Source: Bacteroides_E sp964583185 (GTDB taxonomy: Bacteria; Bacteroidota; Bacteroidia; Bacteroidales; Bacteroidaceae). Taken from it: a DNA stretch of 7,190 nucleotides. The stretch is from positions 1-7,190 of the forward strand of contig CAZOVL010000112.1 in assembly GCA_964583185.1 (NCBI GenBank). Direction: 5' to 3'. The position numbers and the translations under genes are program-made. Shown here piece by piece: positions 1 to 6,058 of the stretch. How positions within the stretch are numbered: position 1 is the stretch's first letter; each line of letters starts with the position of its first letter. The notes under the pieces are model-generated. The model was not told where the DNA came from. It made no database searches and saw nothing but the letters and a program-made list of their open reading frames with translations.

Positions 1-280
1 GTGAACCATTTATTCGTAAGTTTTCGTTTATGTATTCCGGATATTTCTATCTTAAATAGTATAAGTGGATATAAGAAAAGTCCCTAGTTGTTATTTTTAG
101 AATTCCTCAAGTTAAACATTGTAGTATCTAAGAAAAAATGGCCATATTTGAACTCTTTTTTATTGTTTTTAGTTGAGTCACTTACAATTAAATGATTTTT
201 AGTTGTTGCTTGTTTTTTATATTTGTATCTTTGTCGGCCGAATAAACTCTTATTAAGTCTCATTTTGATACTGTAATATT
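1..280. other. AT-rich upstream region without a convincing gene
   Basis: No reading frame here resembles a protein I recognise. On the plus strand one frame is open from position 3 to a TAG at 57-59 and another from position 1 to a TAG at 85-87. Either could be the last codons of a gene lying to the left, but both are too short to judge. From about 90 on, the DNA is T-rich, with the 10-mer TTTTTAGTTG occurring twice 30 bp apart (166-175 and 196-205) and an 8-base palindrome ATGGCCAT near 138-145. No hairpin followed by a T-run was found that would end an upstream transcript. The right end carries the candidate promoter of the yceD-rpmF-fabH block. Confidence 0.5.
202..233 (+). promoter_or_regulatory. 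Candidate Bacteroidetes-type promoter for the yceD-rpmF-fabH block
   Basis: TATCTTTG at 226-233 is an exact match to the Bacteroidetes -7 element TAnnTTTG. GTTG at 202-205, 20 bp upstream, differs by one base from the -33 element TTTG. A second exact -7 match, TATATTTG, lies directly upstream at 218-225 but lacks a good -33 box. Transcription would begin near 238-240, leaving a leader of about 40 nt before the GTG at 281. AT-rich DNA yields such boxes by chance, so this rests on position and on the -33 spacing as well as on the box itself. Confidence 0.5.
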
Positions 281-832
281 GTGGAGAATAAAGAAGGTAG
301 GAAAGGTATATTAAGCAATAGAAAAGCATATATTATTGACTTAACAAATGTAGAGAAAGACGAATTGCGTTTTGACTATAGTTTGGATAATGCTTTTTTT
401 ACAGAATTAGATCAAACTGAAATAACAGAAGGAAAAGTTGATGTTTCTTTGTTGGTGAAAAAGGTTTCTTCTTCATTTGAGTTTATTTTTAATTTAAAAG
501 GATACGTGATAGTTCCTTGTGATCGCTGTTTGGCTGAGTTAAAATTCCCTATTGAAACAGGAAGGGAATTATTAGTGAAATTTGGTGATCAAGCTGAGGA
601 TGTAGATGATGATTTGATTATAGTCTCAGATGAAGAGAGAAAACTAGATGTAGCTTGGTTGTTATATGAGTTTATCCTACTATCATTACCTATAATGAGA
701 GTTCACGAAGAAGGGCAATGTGATCCCGCTATGTTATCATACATAGCAGAGCACGATGCTTCATTAGCAGAAGAGGAGGAGGAACTTGATCCTCGTTGGA
801 ATGATTTAAAGAAAATATTAGATAATAATTAA
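281..832 (+). CDS. YceD/DUF177 family protein
   Basis: This 183-residue acidic protein belongs to the YceD (DUF177) family, whose gene almost always sits next to rpmF, as it does here (11-bp gap). Plant and E. coli relatives have been tied to 23S rRNA accumulation or processing; the exact activity is unsettled. Visible family marks are the CDRC pair (Cys80 and Cys83), a second conserved stretch LPIMRVHEEGQC ending at Cys147, a run of glutamates at 164-168, and the closing DPRWNDLKKIL segment (170-180). The three cysteines could bind a metal, which is inference. The start is unusual: the frame has a TGA at 266-268 and no ATG before the conserved region, so GTG at 281 is the best candidate; the next usable codon is a TTG at residue 29, inside the conserved part. 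The first 14 or so residues look less family-like than the rest, so the exact N-terminus is uncertain. Probably cotranscribed with rpmF and fabH. Confidence 0.85.
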   Translation: MENKEGRKGILSNRKAYIIDLTNVEKDELRFDYSLDNAFFTELDQTEITEGKVDVSLLVKKVSSSFEFIFNLKGYVIVPCDRCLAELKFPIETGRELLVKFGDQAEDVDDDLIIVSDEERKLDVAWLLYEFILLSLPIMRVHEEGQCDPAMLSYIAEHDASLAEEEEELDPRWNDLKKILDNN

Positions 833-843
833 AAAATAAAGAA

Positions 844-1029
844 ATGGCAACACCAAAAAGAAGACAATCTAAAACTAGAACTAGAAATAGAAGAACGCAC
901 GATAAAGCGGTGGCACCTACTTTAGCTATTTGTCCAAATTGTGGAGAATGGCATGTTTTTCATCGCGTATGTGCTGAGTGTGGCTACTACAGAGGCCAGA
1001 TTGCAATTGAAAAGAACGTAGCGTTATAA
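844..1029 (+). CDS. rpmF: 50S ribosomal protein L32 (bL32), zinc-binding form
   Basis: Ribosomal protein L32 of the large subunit, 61 residues, a normal length. The N-terminal half is strongly basic (MATPKRRQSKTRTRNRR), as needed to bind 23S rRNA. It is followed by a zinc ribbon with two Cys pairs, Cys30-Pro-Asn-Cys33 and Cys43-Ala-Glu-Cys46, separated by nine residues. All four ligands are present, so this is the zinc-dependent (C+) version; some bacteria also keep a cysteine-free copy for zinc starvation, but none lies in this window. The ATG at 844 gives the canonical MATPKRR start, 11 bp after the yceD stop, with only A-rich sequence before it and no strong Shine-Dalgarno. The yceD-rpmF-fabH order is a widely conserved cluster that couples ribosomal protein production to fatty-acid initiation. 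Confidence 0.97.
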   Translation: MATPKRRQSKTRTRNRRTHDKAVAPTLAICPNCGEWHVFHRVCAECGYYRGQIAIEKNVAL

Positions 1030-1056
1030 TCAGAGATTATTAATCCTTTTACTTTT

Positions 1057-1084
1057 TCCTTTTGGGGTGTTTAACTCCAAAGGA
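1057..1084 (+). promoter_or_regulatory. Bulged hairpin between rpmF and fabH
   Basis: TCCTTT (1057-1062) pairs with AAAGGA (1079-1084). After a single bulged T at 1063, GGGGT (1064-1068) pairs with ACTCC (1074-1078), with one G-T wobble and a 5-base loop (1069-1073), giving 11 pairs in total. The following sequence (TTGATTTTGG) is not a proper T-run, so it is at best a leaky terminator. It may instead be an mRNA processing or stability element that sets rpmF and fabH levels separately. It also buries the upstream in-frame GTG (1067), which argues against that codon being the fabH start. Confidence 0.45.
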
Positions 1085-1108
1085 TTGATTTTGGAAAAAA
1101 ATATTCTA

Positions 1109-2122
1109 ATGAGTAATATAAATGCAGTAGTTACTGGTGTAGGTGGATTTGTTCCGGAGTATGTGTTGAATAACGATGACATCTCGAAGATGGTTGATAC
1201 CACTGATGAGTGGATAATGACTCGAATAGGAGTTAAAGAACGGCGGATTTTAAATGAAGAAGGCTTAGGAACTTCTTACATGGCAAGAAAAGCTGTTAAA
1301 CAACTTTTAAAAAAGACAAACACCAATCCAGAAGATGTAGATTTGGTTATTGTAGCTACTTCTACTCCTGACTATGCATTCCCTTCAACTGCGTCAATCG
1401 TTTGTAAGAAGAATGGAATTACAAATGCTTTTGCTTATGATTTACAGGCTGCTTGCTCCGGCTTTTTATACGGGCTAGAAACAGGGTCGGCATTTATTCG
1501 CTCAGGCATATATAAAAAAGTAATTATTGTAGGTGCAGATAAAATGTCTGCTATAGTTGATTATACAGATCGTGCAACATGTCCTATTTTTGGAGATGGT
1601 GCAGCAGCATTTTTACTAGAGCCTACTACCGAGAAATTTGGTGTATTGGATTCAAAACTTCGTACTGATGGACAGGGTTTACCTTTTCTTCATATTAAGG
1701 CTGGAGGTTCAGTTTGTCCTCCTTCTCCTTTTACTGTTGAGAATCATTTACATTATGTATATCAAGAAGGGCGAACAGTCTTTAGATATGCAGTATCCAA
1801 TATGTCTGACGTTTGTGCAGAAATTGCAGAACGCAATAACCTGACTAAGGATACTATTAATTGGGTTGTTCCTCACCAAGCTAATTTAAGAATTATCTCA
1901 GCGATTGCTAATCGTTTAGAGTTACCCGATGAAAAAGTTTTGGTGAATATTCAACATTATGGAAATACCAGTGCTGCTTCATTGCCTTTATGTGTATGGG
2001 ATTATGAAGAAAAACTGAAAAAAGGTGATAATATGATTTTCACTGCTTTCGGTGCAGGGTTTACCTGGGGTGCACTTTATTTGAAATGGGGATATGATGG
2101 AAGCCCTACTTCAAAAGAATAA
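1109..2122 (+). CDS. fabH: Beta-ketoacyl-ACP synthase III (FabH)
   Basis: FabH condenses an acyl-CoA primer (acetyl-CoA or a branched primer) with malonyl-ACP in the cytoplasm, the first committed condensation of type II fatty-acid synthesis. With the ATG at 1109 the protein has 337 residues, the normal family length, and begins MSNINAVVTGVGGFVP, matching Bacteroides homologues as I recall them. An in-frame GTG at 1067 would add 14 residues (MFNSKG...) but lies inside a hairpin and is unlike the family. The catalytic triad is complete: Cys116 in DLQAACSGF, His256 in VVPHQANLR, and Asn286 in HYGNTS. FGDGAAA (161-167) and the glycine-rich FGAGFTWGA (314-322) near the C-terminus are also typical. 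It lies 79 bp after rpmF and is closed by a hairpin terminator. Bacteroidales make branched fatty acids, so a preference for branched primers is plausible but cannot be read from the sequence. Confidence 0.96.
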   Translation: MSNINAVVTGVGGFVPEYVLNNDDISKMVDTTDEWIMTRIGVKERRILNEEGLGTSYMARKAVKQLLKKTNTNPEDVDLVIVATSTPDYAFPSTASIVCKKNGITNAFAYDLQAACSGFLYGLETGSAFIRSGIYKKVIIVGADKMSAIVDYTDRATCPIFGDGAAAFLLEPTTEKFGVLDSKLRTDGQGLPFLHIKAGGSVCPPSPFTVENHLHYVYQEGRTVFRYAVSNMSDVCAEIAERNNLTKDTINWVVPHQANLRIISAIANRLELPDEKVLVNIQHYGNTSAASLPLCVWDYEEKLKKGDNMIFTAFGAGFTWGALYLKWGYDGSPTSKE

Positions 2123-2140
2123 TTACGAATGACAATTAGA

Positions 2141-2174
2141 GACGCATCTTATTTAATATTTGGTGCGTTTTTTT
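2141..2174 (+). terminator. Intrinsic terminator after fabH
   Basis: ACGCATC (2142-2148) pairs with GGTGCGT (2162-2168): seven pairs including one T-G wobble, a 13-base loop, and an uninterrupted run of seven T's (2168-2174). It starts 18 bp after the fabH stop and ends 18 bp before the era start. It should end, or at least weaken, the yceD-rpmF-fabH transcript. The long loop and 7-bp stem suggest that some readthrough into era is possible. Confidence 0.75.
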
Positions 2175-2192
2175 ATCTTAATATAAAAAGTT

Positions 2193-3074
2193 ATGCATAA
2201 AGCAGGATTTGTAAATATAGTAGGGAACCCCAATGTAGGAAAATCTACGTTGATGAATGCACTGGTTGGTGAAAAGGTTTCCGTAACTACTTTTAAGTCG
2301 CAAACAACGAGACATCGTATTATGGGTATCTACAATACGGAAGATGCTCAAATTGTTTTTTCTGATACTCCAGGTGTTATAAAGCCTAATTATAAGTTAC
2401 AGGAGTCGATGTTGAATTTCTCTTGCTCTGCTTTAGTTGATGCTGATATTCTACTCTATGTTACAGATGTAGTTGAAGACTTTGAAAAAAACAGTGATTT
2501 TATAGAAAAGGTTAATGCGTTAGATATTCCTATTTTATTATTGATTAATAAAGTGGATTTATCAGATCAAAAGAAGTTGGTGGATTTAGTTATGGCTTGG
2601 GAGAAAATGATGCCCAAGGCTGAGATATTACCTATTTCTGCACTTAATAACTTCAATGTTGATTACATAATGCAACGTATTAAAGAACTCTTGCCAGATT
2701 CTCCTCCCTATTTTGGAAAAGATCAATGGACAGATAAGCCTGCTCGTTTCTTTGTTTCGGAAATAATTAGAGGAAAAATACTTCTTTACTATGATAAAGA
2801 GATTCCTTATGCTGTTGAAGTTGTAATAGAGGAGTTTAAAGAACACAATAATCAAATTGATATTTATGCTGTGATTTATGTTGAGAGAGAATCTCAGAAA
2901 GGCATAATCATTGGTAAGGAAGGAAAAGCACTGAAAAAAGTGGCTACCGAATCGCGCAAAGAGTTAGAGCGATTTTTTGATAAGAAAATATTTTTGAAAA
3001 CATTTGTGAAGGTTGAAAAAGATTGGCGTAATTCCAATAAAGGATTACGTAATTTTGGTTATCAACCTGAATAA
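2193..3074 (+). CDS. era: GTPase Era (30S ribosome assembly factor)
   Basis: Era is an essential GTPase that binds the 3' end of 16S rRNA during 30S subunit maturation and associates with the inner membrane. The protein has 293 residues, a usual length. The N-terminal G domain shows G1 GNPNVGKST (11-19), the threonine-rich switch I around 32-39, G3 DTPG (58-61), G4 NKVD (119-122) and G5 SAL (149-151). The C-terminal KH RNA-binding domain carries GIIIGKEG (237-244), followed by the FLKTFVKVEKDWR stretch (267-279) that ends most Era proteins. The ATG at 2193 gives the canonical MHKAGFVNIVG start. There is no clear promoter between the upstream terminator and the start, so era may depend on readthrough or on a weak promoter. 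It is followed after 22 bp by der, so the two GTPases very likely share an mRNA. Confidence 0.97.
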   Translation: MHKAGFVNIVGNPNVGKSTLMNALVGEKVSVTTFKSQTTRHRIMGIYNTEDAQIVFSDTPGVIKPNYKLQESMLNFSCSALVDADILLYVTDVVEDFEKNSDFIEKVNALDIPILLLINKVDLSDQKKLVDLVMAWEKMMPKAEILPISALNNFNVDYIMQRIKELLPDSPPYFGKDQWTDKPARFFVSEIIRGKILLYYDKEIPYAVEVVIEEFKEHNNQIDIYAVIYVERESQKGIIIGKEGKALKKVATESRKELERFFDKKIFLKTFVKVEKDWRNSNKGLRNFGYQPE

Positions 3075-3096
3075 ATAGATTAATAAGAAGAATTTC

Positions 3097-4410
3097 ATGG
3101 GAAACTTAGTTGCTATTGTAGGGCGTCCTAATGTGGGGAAATCAACCCTTTTTAATAGACTTACACAAACTCGTAGAGCAATTGTAGATGATACTGCAGG
3201 AACTACACGTGATCGTCAATATGGAAAGGTTGAATGGTTGGACAATGAATTCTCCATTGTTGATACTGGTGGATGGGTTGTTCGGTCGGAAGATGTCTTT
3301 GAGGATGAGATAAGAAAACAAGTGCTCATAGCTGTTGAAGAAGCTGATGTTATTCTCTTTCTAGTTGATGTGAAAAATGGCTTGACTGACTTAGATGATG
3401 AAGTCGCCAGTATTTTAAGAAGAACTGAAAAACCTGTAATCGTTGTTGCTAATAAAGCAGATAATAGTGAACTGCATTATGGTGCAGCTGAATTTTATCG
3501 GTTAGGTTTAGGAGACCCTTATTCTATCTCTGCAGTAACTGGTAGTGGAACGGGAGAATTATTAGATCTTGTGGTTTCTAAGTTCAAAAAGAAACAATTG
3601 GAGATATTAGATGATGATACTCCTCGTATAGCTATTGTAGGACGTCCCAATGTGGGAAAATCATCTGTGATTAATGCATTCATTGGAGAAGATCGTAATA
3701 TAGTGACGGAAATTGCAGGTACTACACGAGATTCAATTTATACTAAGTACAACAAGTTTGGCTTTGATTTCTACCTAGTAGATACCGCAGGTATTCGTAA
3801 AAAAACAAAAGTTCGTGAAGACTTAGAATATTATTCTGTTGTACGTTCTATCCGTGCTATTGAAAACTCAGATGTATGTGTGTTGATGTTAGATGCTACA
3901 CAGGGTATTGAAGGTCAAGATTTGAGTATTTTTTCTTTGATTCAAAAAAATGCTAAAGCTTTAGTTGTGGTCATTAATAAATGGGATTTAGTAGAAGATA
4001 AATCTCCTTTGGTAATGAAGACTTTTGAGAAAGCGGTGCGTAACAGATTTGCTCCTTTTGTGGATTTCCCTATCGTATTTGCCTCTGCATTAACCAAGCA
4101 ACGTATAATGCGTATTTTGGAAGAGGCTGGTAGAGTATATGAGAATAAAAAACTTCGTATTTCTACTGCAGAGTTGAATAATGAGTTGCTACCTTTTATA
4201 GAGGCTTATCCCCCACCATCAATTAAAGGTAAGTATATTAAAATTAAATATATAACTCAATTACCCAATACACGTATTCCTTCGTTTGTGTTTTTTGCTA
4301 ATTTACCTCAATATATAAAAGAACCATACAAACGCTTTTTGGAAAATAAAATGAGGGAGAAATGGTCATTAACAGGTACTCCAATAAATATATTTATGCG
4401 TCAAAAATAA
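3097..4410 (+). CDS. der: Double-domain GTPase Der (EngA), 50S assembly
   Basis: Der is an essential GTPase with two G domains in tandem that acts in late maturation of the 50S subunit. All motifs are intact in the 437-residue protein. Domain 1 has GRPNVGKST (9-17), DTGG (56-59), NKAD (119-122) and a G5 Ser-Ala (145-146). Domain 2 has GRPNVGKSS (182-190), DTAG (229-232), NKWD (294-297) and SAL (330-332). A C-terminal KH-like domain follows (about 350-437), with YPPPSIKGKYIKIKYITQ and the PTRIPSF-like segment NTRIPSFVFF (391-400) expected of the family. The length is normal and no acidic linker extension is present. The gene follows era by 22 bp, giving a ribosome-assembly GTPase pair, and ends just before a strong hairpin shared with the converging mlaF. 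Confidence 0.97.
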   Translation: MGNLVAIVGRPNVGKSTLFNRLTQTRRAIVDDTAGTTRDRQYGKVEWLDNEFSIVDTGGWVVRSEDVFEDEIRKQVLIAVEEADVILFLVDVKNGLTDLDDEVASILRRTEKPVIVVANKADNSELHYGAAEFYRLGLGDPYSISAVTGSGTGELLDLVVSKFKKKQLEILDDDTPRIAIVGRPNVGKSSVINAFIGEDRNIVTEIAGTTRDSIYTKYNKFGFDFYLVDTAGIRKKTKVREDLEYYSVVRSIRAIENSDVCVLMLDATQGIEGQDLSIFSLIQKNAKALVVVINKWDLVEDKSPLVMKTFEKAVRNRFAPFVDFPIVFASALTKQRIMRILEEAGRVYENKKLRISTAELNNELLPFIEAYPPPSIKGKYIKIKYITQLPNTRIPSFVFFANLPQYIKEPYKRFLENKMREKWSLTGTPINIFMRQK

Positions 4411-4428
4411 GAACGTATTTTTTTATAT

Positions 4429-4466
4429 AAAAAGTCCCATTTACAATCAAGTAGATGGGACTTTTT
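4429..4466. terminator. Bidirectional intrinsic terminator between der and mlaF
   Basis: A 16-bp stem is formed by 4429-4444 and 4451-4466, with one G-T wobble and a 6-base loop (AATCAA). The core is AAGTCCCAT pairing with ATGGGACTT. The outer arms are A5 on the left and T5 on the right, so the RNA ends in a U-run whichever strand is transcribed. It lies 18 bp after the der stop and 2 bp from the mlaF stop, so one structure serves both convergent units. Confidence 0.9.
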
Positions 4467-4468
4467 CT

Positions 4469-5242
4469 TTATTGTGGTTCAGCATTATGCCTCTCAATAT
4501 CTTTTACTTTCTTGAATAAATCAGAGGCAAATACAAAGTTGTTTAGTTTTTTATTTTTGGCTGTTAGGATGGTCTCTTTATCTCCTTCCCATTCTTTAAC
4601 TCCTTCGTGGATGTAGATGATTTTCTCACCAATGGCCATAACCGAGTTCATATCGTGCGTGTTGATTATGGTGGTCATATTAAAATCTTTGGTGATATCT
4701 TGAATTAACGCATCTATCACTAAAGAAGTCTTAGGGTCTAAACCGGAATTAGGTTCGTCACAGAAAAGATATTGCGGATTTAGAGCTATGGCACGAGCAA
4801 TGGAAACTCTTTTTTGCATTCCTCCACTAATCTCAGCAGGATACTTATCTTTTGAATCAGTAAGATTAACACGATCTAAACAGAACATGGCTCGTTTAGT
4901 CCTTTCCTTATAGGTGTCACGGCTAAACATATCCAGAGGAAACATTACGTTTTGCAATACAGTCATTGAATCGAAGAGTGCTCCACTTTGAAAAATCATC
5001 CCCATTTCACGGCGTAAATCTTTCTTGGCATACTTATTCATTTGAATAAAGCTTCTTCCATCGTAAAGAATGTCACCTACTTCTGGAATTAAAAGTCCAA
5101 CAATACATTTCATTAATACTGTTTTTCCTGATCCACTCTGTCCTATTATCAGATTGGTTTTTCCATTTTCAAAAACAGCATCAATGTCTTTTAATACCGT
5201 TTGTCCATCAAAAGATTTACTGATGTTCTTTAGTTCAATCAT
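4469..5242 (-). CDS. mlaF: MlaF-like ABC transporter ATPase (phospholipid transport)
   Basis: This 257-residue cytoplasmic ATPase of the MlaF/Ttg2A type drives an MCE-type phospholipid transporter between inner and outer membrane. Visible motifs, in order: Walker A GQSGSGKT (34-41), Q-loop Gln85 in MIFQSGALFDS, a wording typical of MlaF, signature ISGGMQKR (138-145), Walker B YLFCDEP (158-164) with catalytic Glu163, D-loop SGLD (166-169), and H-loop His196. The GGMQKR form of the signature separates it from LptB-type and amino-acid importers. Its start overlaps the stop of mlaE by 4 bp (ATGA), so the two are translationally coupled. No MlaD (MCE), MlaB (STAS) or MlaC gene is adjacent; in Bacteroidetes the MCE gene may lie elsewhere. 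Assignment to the family is firm; the substrate is inferred from it. Confidence 0.9.
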   Translation of the reverse strand: MIELKNISKSFDGQTVLKDIDAVFENGKTNLIIGQSGSGKTVLMKCIVGLLIPEVGDILYDGRSFIQMNKYAKKDLRREMGMIFQSGALFDSMTVLQNVMFPLDMFSRDTYKERTKRAMFCLDRVNLTDSKDKYPAEISGGMQKRVSIARAIALNPQYLFCDEPNSGLDPKTSLVIDALIQDITKDFNMTTIINTHDMNSVMAIGEKIIYIHEGVKEWEGDKETILTAKNKKLNNFVFASDLFKKVKDIERHNAEPQ

Positions 5243-5976
5243 GATAACAATAAATTTAATATGAGGTCAGAAAAGAGAATGAAAACACTACTAGCCACTA
5301 CTGCATTTGTTGATGCTTGTCCCACAGCAATGGAACCTCCCTGTACTGAATAGCCAAAATATGCAGATACACTTGCTATGATAAAGGCAAAAAAGAATGA
5401 CTTAATATAAGATATCCAAATAAATCGTTCTACAAATGCATATTGAAGCCCATACTCCAAGTCTGTAGCAGACATTATTCCTCCAAACCAACTTGTTGAA
5501 AACGCACCAATGATACCTGCAAAAATACTGAATGAAACTAAAATGGGAATCATAGTAACCATAGAAAGAATCTTGGGCGATATGAGGTAGTTTGCAGAGT
5601 TTATTCCCATAATTTCCAATGCATCAATCTGTTGAGTAACACGCATTGTTCCTAATTCAGAAGCAATGTTTGATCCTACTTTACCCGCCAGAATAAGACA
5701 CATAATGGCTGAGGAGAACTCTAATAGTAAAATCTCTCTTGTTACATAACCAACAGTCCATCTAGGCATCCAGGGACTTTCAATATTTATTTTTATCTGT
5801 ATGGTTATAACCGCACCAATAAAAAAGGAAATCAACAATACAATACCTATTGAGTCGACACCTAGCTTTTCAAGTTCTTTTAGATACTGTTTGAAAAACA
5901 TACGAAAACGCTCAGGTCTTGCAAAAGTCCTTTTCATTAAGATTAAGTATTCACCAAATTGAGCTAATTGTTTCAT
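5239..5976 (-). CDS. mlaE: MlaE-family permease (phospholipid ABC transporter)
   Basis: A 245-residue inner-membrane permease of the MlaE family (DUF140), which forms the transmembrane core with the MlaF ATPase. The N-terminus carries an amphipathic stretch (about 1-40). Hydrophobic segments follow at roughly 42-60, 82-98, 136-163, 190-208 and 223-244. The family hallmark is present in full at 98-124: GKVGSNIASELGTMRV, then TQQIDALEIMG, which forms the cytoplasmic coupling helix to the ATPase. The later YFGYSVQGGSIAVGQAST region (206-223) is also conserved. The ATG at 5976 gives the expected length and lies about 18 nt downstream of a predicted transcription start. The gene is first in a two-gene operon with mlaF. 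It shares its upstream control region with the divergent lptB. Confidence 0.92.
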   Translation of the reverse strand: MKQLAQFGEYLILMKRTFARPERFRMFFKQYLKELEKLGVDSIGIVLLISFFIGAVITIQIKINIESPWMPRWTVGYVTREILLLEFSSAIMCLILAGKVGSNIASELGTMRVTQQIDALEIMGINSANYLISPKILSMVTMIPILVSFSIFAGIIGAFSTSWFGGIMSATDLEYGLQYAFVERFIWISYIKSFFFAFIIASVSAYFGYSVQGGSIAVGQASTNAVVASSVFILFSDLILNLLLS

Positions 5977-5999
5977 GCTTAAAGGGATATATTTAGTTG

Positions 6000-6031
6000 C
6001 AAATGTACGGTTTTTCGTCTTATTTTACTAA
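6000..6031 (-). promoter_or_regulatory. Candidate promoter of mlaE-mlaF
   Basis: On the minus strand TACATTTG (6007 to 6000) matches the -7 consensus TAnnTTTG exactly and continues as TTTGCA, common in Bacteroidetes promoters. TTAG (6031 to 6028), 20 bp upstream, differs by one base from the -33 element TTTG. The predicted start near 5994-5996 leaves a leader of about 18-20 nt before the mlaE ATG. Confidence 0.65.
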
Positions 6032-6036
6032 GTTTG
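6029..6036 (+). promoter_or_regulatory. Candidate -7 element of the lptB promoter
   Basis: TAAGTTTG at 6029-6036 matches TAnnTTTG exactly. The -33 position (around 6005-6009) has only a poor match. Transcription would start near 6041-6043. That leaves about 5 nt before the ATG at 6047 but about 17 nt before the ATG at 6059, which supports the second ATG as the lptB start. The box overlaps the -33 element of the divergent mlaE promoter. Confidence 0.5.
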
Positions 6037-6058
6037 TCACAAAATAATGGGAGATACA

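Noticed and set aside
1..87. Possible C-terminal end of an upstream plus-strand gene
   Set aside because: Two plus frames are open from the edge (to 59 and to 87), but 18 and 28 codons are too few to choose between them or to assign a family.
166..205. Direct repeat TTTTTAGTTG twice, 30 bp apart
   Set aside because: It consists only of ten T-rich bases in a T-rich stretch; without a third copy or flanking structure it does not support a repeat element or operator.
84..329. Minus-strand open frame of 81 codons at the left end
   Set aside because: It is rich in Tyr, Lys, Asn and Leu as expected from translated AT-rich DNA, has no recognisable motif, and overlaps the candidate promoter and the start of the YceD-like gene.
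1067..1108. Upstream GTG start for fabH adding 14 residues
   Set aside because: The added residues do not resemble FabH N-termini, the GTG lies inside a hairpin stem, and the ATG at 1109 gives the normal 337-residue protein.
1638..1844. Plus-strand 68-codon frame inside fabH
   Set aside because: It is a shadow frame within an intact, fully conserved fabH, with a low-complexity leucine run.
2191..2200. Palindrome TTATGCATAA containing the era start codon
   Set aside because: A 10-base palindrome in AT-rich DNA is expected by chance and there is no second copy or operator context.
2628..2855. Minus-strand 75-codon frame inside era
   Set aside because: It lies opposite conserved era sequence, has no motif and no start context.
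5070..5264. Plus-strand 64-codon frame opposite mlaF
   Set aside because: It is antisense to the Walker A region of mlaF; such mirror frames are common opposite conserved ABC ATPase sequence.
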